A DNA stretch of 64,000 nucleotides from Dasypus novemcinctus (GCF_030445035.2 NC_080683.1:88559675-88623674); one strand, 5' to 3'; shown: positions 33,475 through 44,089, counted from the stretch's first letter. The notes: generated by a model not told the origin, from the letters alone. Program-made: numbers and translations.

Positions 33475-34360
33475 GGTTTTGCCCCATAATCAATTCACCC
33501 CCTTCCCAATGGCAAGGGAAGGTTCCAGCTCAACTAAATTCTACTTTACATAACCACACAACTCCAACACTAGCATTGAGATGACACAGACAGAAGCACA
33601 AAGGTCACTAATCTGACCCACAAGTTCTTTATATATATATTTTTCCAGCATGGCTGCCCCCACAGCCATCACAAACCTTAGAGAGAACACTTAACATTAA
33701 TACCTGGTATAAAGACAATTCATTCACAATTCAGCACCATAACAAAAGATTCCAGCTAGACTTTTTTCACTGTTTAACTTTACACCCAGACCAAGCTTCA
33801 CTAGAAAAGCAGATCTATTTTCCTGTAACCAAGTTTTAAAAAAAATCCAGACCCAATTTCCAGGATGTTAGGACTCGAACCTATACAGAGCCCTTCCTAT
33901 TATAATCAAGCCTCCACTCCTTCAGTGGATATAAAACCAGTACCAGATTCTAACATGCAGTTAGACAAACCCCAAACACCAGGCTTTTTCCTGGTTTTTC
34001 TCCCTTTTTCAGACCTAGAGAGAACGGCTTCCCCCCAATTTCCTGGGGCTACTAGGGTTCTCTTGGGAGGTGATCAGCCTCCCTCCCTAGCAATTAAAGC
34101 TAGGGTTCTCCAGACTGTGCTCACCCAGGGACTTTTACATTTTTCCATGTTTGGAGTTCTTTTTCGTTCCCAGAATCTTTCTCTTCAGACCTTCCATTGC
34201 CCTCAATTTTTGTTGGGAAGATTCTGGTGGAGCCCACATCTTTTCTGGATTAAATTTAATCCAGAGGTGCCCAGATTTGGGGTTCACCGGGGATTCATCT
34301 GGCTTCCTTGGTGATTTGGAAGGGGCAGCAAAATGCTACTGTCTCTGGCCTTCGTTTTCA

Positions 34361-34378
34361 ATCCCAGATGAGCCCCCA
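34361..34378 (-). promoter_or_regulatory. ERV-A primer-binding site, tRNA-Pro type
   Basis: The minus strand reads TGGGGGCTCATCTGGGAT, differing at two positions from the proline-tRNA site used by many gammaretroviruses (TGGGGGCTCGTCCGGGAT). It lies 4 bp inside the 5' LTR, the expected position for priming minus-strand DNA. Confidence 0.9.
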
Positions 34379-34382
34379 AAAA

Positions 34383-34863
34383 TGTTGTAGAATTTGATAC
34401 TAGGTTCAATTATTTACGTATAGAAAGGCCAGGACTCAGGAATGAGTTTGAGAAGGAAAAATGGTTTATTGACGGCCAGCCAGAATCAGGAGCTTTCTGT
34501 TTTGAACCCGAGCCTGGAACAAGATTTTTGAGTTCTTTTTATACAGAGAGGAAAGGCTAAATGGTCCTTTTGTTTCAGTTCTCAATAGGCTTGAATTAGC
34601 ATATATCTTCCACATGCTAGGTAAGCTTTTAGCATGGCCTTCATACATTCTAGATAAGCTTTTAGCACATTTGGTTTGCATTTCCCCTGAATATTTAAAG
34701 TTTATAGAGTTTGCATTGATAAACTGTTTCCTGGGACTGGAGTCATTGCCATGGTTACCAAGGGCAGAGCTAAAACCTCTCACCATCCCACACCCACAAG
34801 TCAGGACAGACAGCTTAAGTTATGGTTATCTCTGAAGAAAAAAGGAGCCTCCTAGCCTCCACA
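34383..34863 (-). repeat. ERV-A 5' LTR
   Basis: Right copy of the LTR pair, beginning TGTTGTAGAATTTGATACTA and ending GCCTCCACA on the plus strand (TGT...ACA in element orientation). It adjoins the primer-binding site. Differences from the other LTR are scattered substitutions and small indels, which date the insertion as old. Confidence 0.88.
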
Positions 34864-34894
34864 TCCATACCACTGGTGAGAATCATTAAGTTTC

Positions 34895-35913
34895 GTTTTT
34901 TTTTTTTCCTTTTTTTTTTTATTGACTTTGTAATAATATTACATTAAAAATATATATGTGAGGTCCCATTCAACCCCACCCCCCCACCCCCCCTCTCCCC
35001 CCCCAACAACACTCGTTCCCATCATCATGACACATCCATTGGATTTGGTAAGTACATCTTTGGGCACCTCTGCACCTCATAGACAATGGTCCACATCATG
35101 GCCCATACTCTCCTCCATTCCATCCAGTGGGCCCTGTGAGGATCCACGATGTCCGGTGATCACCCCCGAGGCGCCATCCAGGGCAGCTCCACGTCCCAAA
35201 TACGCCCCCACCTCTCATCTCTTCCTGCCCTTCCCCATACCCATCGTCCACCATGTCCACTTTTCCCAATCCAATGCCACCTCTTCTATGTGGACATTGG
35301 ATTGGTTGTGTCCATTGCACCTCTATGTCAAGAGGAGGCTCAGATTCCACATGGATGCTGGCTGCCATCCTCCCATTTTCAGTTGTAATCACTCTAGGCT
35401 CCATGGTGTGGTGATTGTCCTTCTTCAACTCCATCTTAGCTGAGTGTGGTAAGTCCAATAAATCAGATTGTAGGTGCTGGAGTCTGTTGAGGCTCAGGAC
35501 CTGGCTATCACATTATCAGTCCAGAGATTCAAATCCCCTAACTATATCTTAAACCCCAACGTTAACTGCACCTCCAGCAGATTAGTATGAAAGTCTTATG
35601 AAGGGAGATCCCATCTGAGTCCAGATTCATCACACATAAACACCATTTCCAGAGAGGGGCCATCTGCCCTGGTAGTAAACCCCATCGGCCATGACCATAA
35701 CTCTCATGGGTCTCTTTAGCCTTCATAGGAACCAATATCTGGGGGTTGTATCTGCTTTATCTGTCTCTCTGACTCTGCTCAGTTGTGCATGAGGGCAATC
35801 CTTCTGCCAGCCTCCAGACTCTTTTTTAGAAACTCGTAGCCATATAAACTCATTTCTCCTTTCCATTTCCCCCTTACTTTAGGTCAAACAGCATTTTAAA
35901 GTCATGTTGTTTT
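34895..35913 (-). mobile_element. Retroposon family R with perfect 16-bp target duplication
   Basis: AGAATCATTAAGTTTC occurs at 34,879-34,894 and 35,914-35,929 with no mismatch, which defines the insertion. On the plus strand it begins with the reversed tail (T run, then TTGACTTTGTAATAATATTA), a C-rich stretch, CATTGGATTTGGTAAGTACA, and ends TCGTAGCCATATAAACTCAT and then about 60 bp of 5' sequence. Poly(A), long variable target duplication and 5' truncation mark L1-driven target-primed reverse transcription. The frames at 34,958-35,458 are repeat-derived and not genes. Confidence 0.88.
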
Positions 35914-35929
35914 AGAATCATTAAGTTTC

Positions 35930-36394
35930 TTAACTACACTGTTCAGGCCAGAAATAAAATGAGGTTCTTCTACCAATTGTCGGTGAGATTCCTTCTCCAT
36001 CTCCTCCTAATCCCCAGCTCCAGACCATGTCTGGCAGAAATTAAATCATGCCTAGAATATTTCCTAGAAAGTCCAAGTATTTTACAGTGTTGGATCTTGA
36101 CCTACAATCACTGCTCCTGGTGTGTAAGGAAATGAACTTTTAAATCAGATCCTTACAGCAAAACATCAGAAATCAAGAAATGTGCACTAACCTCTACATA
36201 TCACATAGAGAAAATGGATGGGTATGCTTCTCATAAAAACAAATATTTATGGTATGGTCCTCAGAAGGAATTTTCTCCCCTGTCTATCATAGTCAAGAAT
36301 GTGGCCAGTTTAGAAATCAGTGACAGAAACGACACACTCCCTTGCCAAAATGAAAGAATCTTAGAACAAGAAAAGAAGTTAAAGAATATTTAAA
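35930..36394. other. Unassigned DNA, no gene seen
   Basis: No repeat or gene recognised. Confidence 0.45.
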
Positions 36395-36505
36395 TCATCT
36401 TTTTGATTTCCAGACTAGGATACTGCAGTCCAAGGAGTAAAGCATTTTGCAGCAGTGTTCAGGACTAGATTCTAATTCTACATTTCTATCCTGCTATCTC
36501 TCAAG
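36395..36505 (-). mobile_element. Possible MIR fragment, antisense
   Basis: GACTAGGATACTGCAGTCCA, then GTAAAGCATTTTGCAGCAGT, then GGACTAGATTCTAATTCTAC follow the reversed MIR order, strongly decayed. Confidence 0.45.
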
Positions 36506-36744
36506 TCAGAACTTAACTTTTTTTTTTTTTGGTTTCCTTCTTTTAAATTGTTGATATGACTAGTATTCTTAAAAATAAAATAAAAAAAGTGGAGTAAAGC
36601 AGTTTAGAAGCCACATAGAGACATCATTCAGGAGCTATTTACAGGCACTGATAAATTGAACTGGCTGTTATAAGAAATTGTAAGTTTTGCAAATTTAATA
36701 TAACTAAGAGAAGGAATTTATAAAGAGGCAGTAATAAAACCTAC

Positions 36745-36925
36745 TGGAGTAAAACCCTTACTCCAAAACTTACTACCTGAATAACTGAATTATTAAGACA
36801 ACCTCTCTACACCTCTATTTTCTTTCCTGCAAAATAGGTAAAATAATGCTATTTTACAAGGTTTGTATGAAAATTATGTGCAAAATACCTGACACACAAT
36901 ATGAAATGTTGGGAATATTAAAAAG
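36745..36925 (+). mobile_element. MIR fragment
   Basis: ACTTACTACCTGAATAACTG, then CAACCTCTCTACACCTCTAT, then AAAATAGGTAAAATAATGCT, then an exit near AATACCTGACACACAATATG: the MIR core and 3' half in order. Confidence 0.7.
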
Positions 36926-37644
36926 AATGGCTATTATTGTTACTATTGTTAATAAAATGATTTGCTTAAATTTTCTGTAATAACAGAACAGAGGTCAAAA
37001 GACCTCTGGCTGATAGAAGCCTCTGAATTGTCAGGAAAAACTTTACATATTCTTTGCATTTGACACTCTGTCCACTCAAAAACATTGAATTACTAACACC
37101 TCCAACTGCCAAGGTTTATGTTAAAGGTGTTTCATTTGCATTTTAACCACCAAATGGAATGGGGGGAGGCTCCCTGAATTTGTCTGCCTCTGTCTCTGGA
37201 TTTAGAATGTTTCCCACCCCACCCATGCCCTGCAGTGCTCACAGTTTGCCACTTCTGCAGCACCCAGCATGGTCGTTCATTTTTCTTTGTCTTCCTGAAT
37301 ACATCGTGAAGACCTCAAAGGCCAAAAAAAGAATTCCATGTATATTAGTATTCTACTCATATTGGTATTCATATAGATAATAAATATTTCTTGAGCAGTG
37401 AATAAATAAGGTCCCTACTCCAGCCTGGCTGTGGACTTCAACTCTTCAGAACACTCACCTTAAGCTCTTGATTAGCTAAAAAGACACTTCATTTGATTGA
37501 AATGGGTTGTCTTCCCTTAAATCAGAGAATGAGGCTTCTCTTGTATACATGTCCTTTTTTCCTGTCAGTTCCTTGGGCTTTCCCATCTAATCAGAAGATG
37601 TTTTGAACAAGAAAGGAATTATAAAAGAACTGCTTCTCTATCTC
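36926..37644. other. Unassigned DNA, no gene seen
   Basis: The 73-codon frame at 37,159-37,380 (+) has no recognised domain. No repeat recognised. Confidence 0.45.
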
Positions 37645-37890
37645 ATTGAATCCTTGTAACAAACTTATGAGGTAAGTGCCCTTTAGGTAGCGCCTTATGA
37701 ATTGATGATATTCACCAATTTTGAGCAACAAAAATAGCAGTTTAATATAAACTAATATTATTTCCATTTTAATAAGTGGAAATTGAGGCTTAAGTGGTCA
37801 AATAAATTGTGCAAAGTCAAGTTTTGTGTAATGGAGCTTGGATTTAAATCCAGACCATCTGACTCTTCATTACTGTGTATTACAACAGTA
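37645..37890 (-). mobile_element. MIR element, antisense
   Basis: ATCCTTGTAACAAACTTATG, then AAGTGGAAATTGAGGCTTAA, then TTGTGCAAAGTCAAG, then GGATTTAAATCCAGACCATC: a reversed MIR with a small insertion near 37,690-37,745. Confidence 0.7.
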
Positions 37891-38026
37891 TCTCTTCTTT
37901 TTATCCTCACTCTCTAATCTTTTTCTTCTCAGTCCCTGCACTCAGACCACCAGACAGCCAGATTTAGGATGCCCTGGTGCTCCCCAGATTAAAAATATTC
38001 TTAGAGTAGGTCTGTTATTCTAGTAC

Positions 38027-38387
38027 CATTGAGGCAAGGTAGACTAGGGAGAAGGGGGGCTCGAGGAGGAGGGGGAGGGGGGGAGGTAGAAAAACACACA
38101 TAGCTAACCAACTGAGCAAAAAGTCTGAGGCTGTATGATGTAAATTAGTTTCTTGCAACAAAACAAAAGGAGCAAAACATTTGACAGGCCTATCTAGGAA
38201 ATAATTTGGTTACAAGGGCAACCACAGGAATGTGCGAAGCAGAATCCACTTTACAAGCCCGGCTCACCCTGCCCTGGGGGCGCCTGTTCCCTTAGAGATG
38301 CCCACAGTGTCTGTACTGTGCTTAATAATTGCTCTAAAGTCGCTAGTCTAGTTAAATTCTTTTAACTATTCTCTTGCGTGCTCAACA
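38027..38387 (+). repeat. ERV-B 5' LTR
   Basis: It aligns with the 3' LTR from GGCAAGGTAGACTAGG to GTGCTCAACA, sharing AGTCTGAGGCTGTATGAT-like, CCTATCT(A/G)GGAAA and CCACAGTGTCTGT stretches. The expected 5' TG has become CA (38,027-38,028). It is about 50 bp shorter than the 3' LTR because it holds one copy of a U3 module that the 3' LTR holds twice. Confidence 0.88.
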
Positions 38388-38637
38388 ACATCATTTTGGC
38401 AATTCTGCTGGGGATGGTGTAGGTATGTCTTCTCTAGGGCTTTCCTATTACTGCCAATGCCACCACCTCCAGCATCGCCTCTTTTTCTGTTCTTCTCTCT
38501 ATTCCCCGTTTCTCTCAGATGAGCTCCCTCCTTTTTAACCCAGGCTTCTTGTTGAGTTTGCTGTTGTATTTGTCTTCTTATCTCTTCCTGGTGTTCCTGG
38601 ATGGCTCTGGTTTCTGGGTCTCTAGGTTCTTGGCTTA

Positions 38638-39051
38638 TGTCCCATAAAAGAATTTAAGGACACACCTTTGGGTAGGCAAGGGAGTAAAGAGTTTATTAAG
38701 AAACAAGAAAACAAGAAAGTGCACAGTTCATACCTCGGCTTGGACCGTGGGTGTACTACAGGGTGAGGCGCATGCATGGGACCCCAGCTCAGGGCTTTTT
38801 AAAGTCTGTTTGCTGTTCTGATTGGTTGCCCCACATGTAATTTATCAGGGGGCCAAATGTGAGACTTTTTGAGATATCCGGGGCTCTCCCTCTTGTTCCA
38901 AACGAGATTCTCATAACCAGGATCTCGCAGTGTCTTTCTGGCAGCCTTCTCAGGTTTCCAGGCACGGTCTCATGGCCATGTGGTCTGTCGCCATGTTGTC
39001 TGTCAGCCATGTTGTCTGCCAGGCCAGCTGTCTTCCCCCTCTAACTATACA
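38638..39051 (-). mobile_element. Antisense solo LTR inside the ERV-B leader
   Basis: On the minus strand it runs from TGTATAGTTAGAGG to TTTTATGGGACA and has the order of a promoter LTR: GGCAACCAATCAG (CCAAT box, near 38,820), a TTTAAAAAG TATA-like box (near 38,800), then AATAAA (reverse of 38,692-38,697) about 100 bp further. A degenerate direct repeat of CAACATGGC(T/G)GACAGA units lies near its start. I saw no clear target duplication, so the ends may be off by a few bases. No coding frame of note. Confidence 0.6.
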
Positions 39052-39959
39052 TACCCACCTCACTGGGAATTCTTCCATTCCTCCTGCAACCCTCTTTCTC
39101 TCTCACCAAATTTCTTTTCTTTGACCCCTTTGCATCCAACATTATTTCCCAGTTTATTTCACACATTCTTTTCTCTTCTCCATTGGGAGACTCATCGATA
39201 GCCCACCAGACCCTCCCTTCTATCCACTTTTTTGTTGACTACCAGTCTGGACTCTGGATGTAACTGGGGTAGCTCCTGGTGGAATCACTTTCCCACTTCT
39301 TGTTTCAGACCACTTCTTCAGCCCTTTTTGCTCCCCCAATTTGAGTCCTTCTTTCTTGCCTATCTCATCCAACCTTTTCATTCTGACTTGCACCATTTCC
39401 TCCCCTCGTGGTGTTGAGTTTATTGCTGCCTCTTAGATAAGTTCTGGTTTTGGGAGTCTCATTGTCGCAAGACCCACAAGTGGCCATGCCACATAGTGGT
39501 CCCCTGAGGAGTTCTGAGATCTCTTCTCTTTCATTTTCCCTTCTGCAGCTGGCCCTTTCCACAATTCATTACTTGTGCCTTTGCTCCTGCCCGACACAAT
39601 TTTTTTTTTTGCTGAACTGCAACCTCTGATTCCCTTCTCTCCCTTCCCTTGTTCTTCATACAATTCTCCTCCTCCTTGTCTCCATCTCTCCTTGCTCAGC
39701 ATTCACATTTGGGAGTAAGGAACCCAGGGTGGCTAGGGTTGTAGGTCTGGCCCACCAGGCCCCCTGGGGCCCCCTGGGGCCATGAGGTACACCAGATCTC
39801 CCACCCCCTAGGGGCAGTTTCCATTGGTGGAGGGGCATGCCCCACTGGTATGATTTTCTCTCAAGGTAAGAGAGTGATAGACTGCTGGGTGACTTTAGGA
39901 GGATGGGTGGGGCTCCTAGCAGCCCCAAGGAGAGCCCTCTGGGCTGCAACCTCATTCAT

Positions 39960-40136
39960 TGGATGCAACTCCTTGTCTCTGGTTTCAATAGAAAGAAGCT
40001 TATTTTCTATTGCAACATAGCTTGGCCCCAGTATAAATTAGAAGACCAGGAAATCGGGTCAGAGAATGGGACCTTAAACAGAAACACCATCCTTCAACTA
40101 AACCTCTTCTGTCATCAAGTGGGGCAAGTGGAATAA
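39960..40136 (+). pseudogene. ERV-B gag matrix remnant
   Basis: An open stretch with the class I ERV matrix pattern: an LIFYCN start, the AWPQYKLED motif, then ENGTLN and TILQLNLFC. The frame upstream (to about 39,903) and beyond 40,136 does not extend it. The MaLR-like LTR begins 28 bp downstream and separates it from the rest of gag. Matrix normally directs gag to the membrane. Confidence 0.85.
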
Positions 40137-40163
40137 AATCTCCTATGTTCATTTGTTTATGAC

Positions 40164-40630
40164 TGTATTAGTCAGCCAAAGGGATGCTGATGCAAAATAC
40201 CAGAAATCTGCTGGGTGTTATAAAGGTTTATTTGGGGTAGGAACTTACAGTTACCAAGCGATAAAGCACAAGTTACTTCCCTCACCAAAGTCTATTTCCA
40301 CATGTTGGAGCAAGATTGCTGCTGACGTCTGCAAGGCTTTCTGGGTTCCTCTGGGCTCAGCTCCTCTGGTTCCTCCACAAGTCAGCTGTAGACTATTAAG
40401 TGAATGACTCTGTCTCTTTCCCCGGGGCTCCAGCTTAAGACTTCAACATCAAACTCCAATGACAAAACTCCAACATCAGAAACCCTCAGCTCTGTTCTTT
40501 GCCATGCCTTTTATCAAGGAGTGGGGACTCAATGCCCTAATCATAACTCAATCATGCCCAGGAACAGATCAGATTATAAACATAAATCAATATCTATTTT
40601 TGGAATTCATAACCATATCAAACTACTACA
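40164..40630 (-). mobile_element. Solo MaLR-like LTR inside ERV-B gag
   Basis: It starts TGTATTAGTCAGCC and ends AACTACTACA on the plus strand. ATGAC flanks it perfectly (40,159-40,163 and 40,631-40,635). This is the best-preserved boundary set of the four copies. It proves that this family was active after ERV-B integrated. Frames in it are not genes. Confidence 0.9.
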
Positions 40631-40659
40631 ATGACTTTATGTCAAAACAAGCAACTAGT

Positions 40660-41582
40660 TAAAATACTCAACATTTGTTTGGTGGCAGAGAGAGGGGCCC
40701 TGGTGAAGGGAAATGAGGAAAAGAAAGGGTGGAAAGATGAGTCCCCTTCTGATATTTTAGAAGACCCCTCTGGGGTGGGGGAACACAATGAAATGCTGCC
40801 ACTCACAATCCAGGGACCCCTTCCCTACCACCATATACCACCCCTCTGGCTATACCCAGAGTGGGGCCTTATACAGCTGGGGCCCAAGAAGGAGGACTCT
40901 GTTCATCCTCGAAGTGAAGCTATATTCCCATTACGGGAGGATGTGAATAGTGACTTGGGCACTATTCGAGTTCATATTTTCTTCTCAAGGACAGACCTGT
41001 CTCAAAGCAAATGTCAGTTGGGGAAGTTTTCTGAGACCCATCTAAATTCCTAGAGGAATTAAAAAATTTGGTTTTGATCTTACATGGGGGGACCTACAGT
41101 TCATCTTCTCCTCTGGAGAAGAAATGGATTTGGATAGGGGCTCAAAACCATGCAGAAGTGCTGAGAGGAAAAGAACCTGCTCAACTTGAGACCAGGGCAG
41201 TGGCAGTTCCTGAGATCAGTCCTCAGTGGGGACGTCAACCGGACCAGAGGGGATTTGTAAGAGAGACCACAATATCATGTATCTAATAGAGGGAATGAAA
41301 AATTGTACAAAAAAGCCAGTTAATTATAATATGCTACAAATTGTCACCCAAGAAGAAAAAGAGAACCCTGTGCTCTTTCAAGGGTAACTAGTGGCGGCAA
41401 TGAGAAAACATATCAGTGTAGCTCTTGACTCAGAGGAAGGGAAAATAATGTTGAACACCTATTTTATAGGTCAGTCTGCTCTAGATATTCTGAGGAAACT
41501 ACAAAAAGTTTTGCTGGGGCCACAAACACCTATGAATGAGCTTCTTAACCTGCCCTTCTCAGTTTTTAATAACAGGGACTGA
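40660..41582 (+). pseudogene. ERV-B gag p12/capsid remnant
   Basis: Successive frames (40,631-41,053; 41,068-41,286; 41,391-41,582) hold class I gag order: a proline-rich spacer with PLWLYPEW, a capsid start with PLRED, IWIGAQNHAEVL, then KPVNYNML near 41,320, and finally KLQKVLLGPQTPMNELL with a VFNNRD end. Stops between the frames break the gene. Capsid normally forms the viral core. Confidence 0.88.
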
Positions 41583-41589
41583 GTAAGGA

Positions 41590-41950
41590 AGGAAGAAAGA
41601 GCTTGAAGGTATCACAGCAAAATTAAGATGATGGCCTTAGACAGAAGTAGTGGGTTTCTGCCTCCTCCAGGTCAACCTCAGAAGTAGTCATGGAGCCAGA
41701 GAATGCTTCCAATGAAGGAGGCCAGGACATTGGAAGAAGAAATGTCCCTAACCTGGAAGGAGCCCACTCAAAAGGCTGCCCCCGGACTGTGACCTCATTG
41801 TGGTAAGATTGGCCATTGGGCCAGGGAGTGTGCCAGCCCTGAAGGGGGACTGAGGATGCTCCACAGCCTTCCAAGTCCTCCCACTGAGGACTGACGGGGC
41901 CCGGGTCCAGGTAATGCCACAAACCTGCTTCTCACAGTCCAGCTGAACCC
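41590..41950 (+). pseudogene. ERV-B nucleocapsid-region remnant
   Basis: Basic, proline-rich sequence between capsid and protease. A damaged zinc-knuckle-like pattern is visible near 41,795-41,830, with a GHWARECAS-like end after a histidine/cysteine cluster. Spacing to capsid and protease fits nucleocapsid. The frame has stops. Confidence 0.65.
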
Positions 41951-41959
41951 TGGGTGGTC

Positions 41960-42115
41960 ATGGACATAACATGTAAGACCATCAATTTTCTAATTGACAC
42001 AGGAGCCTCTTACTCCATTGTTCTTTCATTTTGGGGCTTTTTGTCCTTGCATACTCAGTCCACAGTGGTGGTGGACAGAAAGCCAAAAATCCACAGGTTC
42101 ACTCCCTTACTCCCA
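41960..42115 (+). pseudogene. ERV-B protease remnant
   Basis: The aspartic protease active-site motif DTGAS, followed by YSIV, is encoded at 41,996-42,019 in a readable frame that starts INFLI at 41,981. The frame stops at about 42,117 and the flap and second half are not readable in it. In retroviruses this enzyme cuts Gag and Gag-Pol. Confidence 0.88.
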
Positions 42116-42459
42116 TGACAGTTTAGCCCCGTTCTCATTAGTCATCAGTTTCTTTTAATTCCTAATCATCCCACTCTCCTATTAGATAAAGACCTCCTTA
42201 ACGCTTTAGGAGCACAAATTATTCTCATTGCAAAACCCTTTCTCACTCAAGCAACTATGCCCCATAACTCCTTTCTCCTTGGGGCTGCAGAAGGACCCCC
42301 TGACCAACCCCAACTTCCACCTGAAATAGCACCGAGGGGGAAACCTGAGGTCTGGGATTCAGATCGCCTGGGAAAGGCAATATGGGCTAGTCCTGAAGCA
42401 TTCAATTTAAATCCCATCTCCAGTTTCCCCAAAGGGAACAATACCCCCTAAAATCAGAG

Positions 42460-43000
42460 GCAATGGAGGAAATTCTCCCCTCAGAAACCAGTTCTTAGCA
42501 GCCGGAATTCTTGTTCCCTGTCACTCTCCTGTGATACTCCCATCTTGCCCATACAGAAGTCAAGGGGAACCTACAGATTAGTCCAAGACCTATGGGCAGT
42601 TAGCTCTTGGACTAATAATTATTAGTTAATAATCCCATTCACTTGGTAGCCACAAATCCATATACTTTATTAAATAAAATTCCTGTCATCTCAGCTTGGT
42701 TCACAGTCTTAGATCTTAAGGGCTTTTTTCTGCACACCTTTAGATCCTAATTCTCAATTCCTTTTGCCTTCAAATGAGGTGGATGTCAACTCAGCTGACT
42801 GTTCTTCCCCAGGGCTTCAGGATAGCCTCTTCAAGTAGTCAATTGTCCAAGACCTTTCAGACCTTGTCCTAAAGTCTTGTATTGTACTCCAATACATAGA
42901 TGACCTATTAATATGCAGCCCAACTTCTGATTCATTGGAGGATACTATTACTATTTAATTCCTTAGTTACATGGTGTTACCAGGTTTTAGCCCTAAAGGC
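42460..43000 (+). pseudogene. ERV-B reverse-transcriptase finger/palm remnant
   Basis: Fragments in shifting frames give TYRLVQDL near 42,560, a VLDLK-type segment near 42,705 (the site of the first catalytic aspartate), and an intact catalytic QYIDDLL at 42,890-42,910. Stops and frameshifts lie between them. The YIDD box here is within the range seen in class I ERVs. Confidence 0.88.
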
Positions 43001-43099
43001 CCAAATTACCAGCCAAAGGGGGTAATATCTCAGGTTTATTATAACACAGGGGAGAGGTCCCTCTCCTTGGAAAGAACCCAGGCCATGTGACAGATTCCC

Positions 43100-43600
43100 C
43101 ACCTGCCAACCTCAAACAGCTCAGAACCTTTTTAGGGATGGCTGGATATTCTAGAATCTGGATCCCCACGATTTGGTGAAATAGGAAAACCTCTCTGTGA
43201 AGCTGGAAAAGGAGGAGCTAAAGAACACTTTGAATGAAGCCTTGAGCAAAAAACTGCTTTTAATAGTCTAAAAACGGTCTTAACTGCATATCCCCACTCT
43301 GGGACTGCCTAACCTAAATAAACCTTTCCAGCTTTATATAACAGAAAGGAGGGAAGTTGCCTTGGGGTCCTCACCCAACAGCGGGGGGATATTTCCATAC
43401 CAGTAGCACATTTTTCCAAACCCCTTGACACCATGGCCCAAGAATGGCCAGCATGCCTCCAGGGAGTTGCTGCCAGTGCCCTCTTAATCAAAGTTGCTTC
43501 TTAGTTAACATGGGGGCAATTAACCTTAGTATGTACCCCCCACCAAATATGGGAAATGCTTCAGGTTAAGGGACATCAGCGGCTCTCTAGTACAATTGTT
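43100..43600 (+). pseudogene. ERV-B reverse-transcriptase thumb/connection remnant
   Basis: FLGMAGYSRIWIPGF near 43,130-43,180, then AFNSLKTVLTAYP near 43,255, a VLTQQ segment near 43,370, and CTPHQIWEML near 43,535. This is the order seen after the polymerase core in gammaretroviral pol. RNase H and integrase do not follow. Confidence 0.8.
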
Positions 43601-43659
43601 CCCTTTCCTCGCCTTTGTTGGCATCTCTAGGAGAGTAGGCTCAGGTACCACGGAAACAT

Positions 43660-44000
43660 TCCTAGTTTATAACCTCTCCCAAGCTCTAGCTGAAGACCTT
43701 AATTACCTTCCAGAGTCTCTTAGAATGCTCCAACAGTAGGTTAAGTCCTTAGCAAAAGTCACCTTACAGAACAGAAGAGTCCTTAATCTCCTCATGGCAG
43801 CCCAAGCGGGAACCTGCCTCTTCCTAAAGGAAGAATGCTGTTACTATATAGATAAGTCTGGAGAAATCTGTGCCAATATTAAGAAGAAACTGCTGCTTAC
43901 TGTGACCTACTCTCGTATTCCTCAAATGAATGAAGTTTTGACCTCCTTCTACCCTGAAACCCTCCCCTTGGCTCCTCATTTCCATGTAGTTTAGTTACTT
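43660..44000 (+). pseudogene. ERV-B env transmembrane-subunit remnant
   Basis: Pol similarity is followed directly by the class I env TM ectodomain: a leucine/glutamine-rich heptad stretch, an LTEQNRR-like turn near 43,765, then the CX6CC region. Two of its cysteines are read as EECCYY in the 66-codon frame 43,794-43,994. The surface subunit, fusion peptide and membrane anchor are not recognisable. A stop follows the CX6CC region by about 40 codons. Confidence 0.85.
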
Positions 44001-44089
44001 TTGTAACTGTCCTTTTCCAGCAGGAAGTAGTTACAGAAGATTGATCTCCAACCAAAAGCACACCCCAAAGATTTGGGAGATTCACCAAA

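Larger units (their letters stand above)
28435..34863 (-). mobile_element. ERV-A: class I endogenous retrovirus, antisense, gene-less
   Basis: Two LTRs of 482 and 481 bp in the same orientation enclose about 5.5 kb. A primer-binding site adjoins the right LTR and a polypurine tract adjoins the left LTR, so the element reads right to left. The primer site and the layout mark a gammaretrovirus-like (class I) element. I found no gag, protease, reverse transcriptase, integrase or env domain in the interior. Much of it (about 29,500-33,000) is strongly AT-rich. Just inside the 3' LTR is a short block shared with the env end of ERV-B. The direct flanks give no clear target duplication. It is non-coding and defective as seen. 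Confidence 0.85.

Noticed and set aside
33043..33584. Possible gag gene in ERV-A
   Set aside because: Position fits, but no matrix, capsid or zinc-knuckle motif was seen, and competing frames exist on the other strand.
35096..35458. Overlapping 120-161-codon frames on both strands
   Set aside because: They lie inside a retroposon copy defined by a 16-bp target duplication; the C-rich stretch and chance frames explain them.
38388..38415. ERV-B primer-binding site
   Set aside because: TGGCAATTCTGCTGGGGA follows the 5' LTR at a plausible place, but I could not match it to a particular tRNA, so it is not called.
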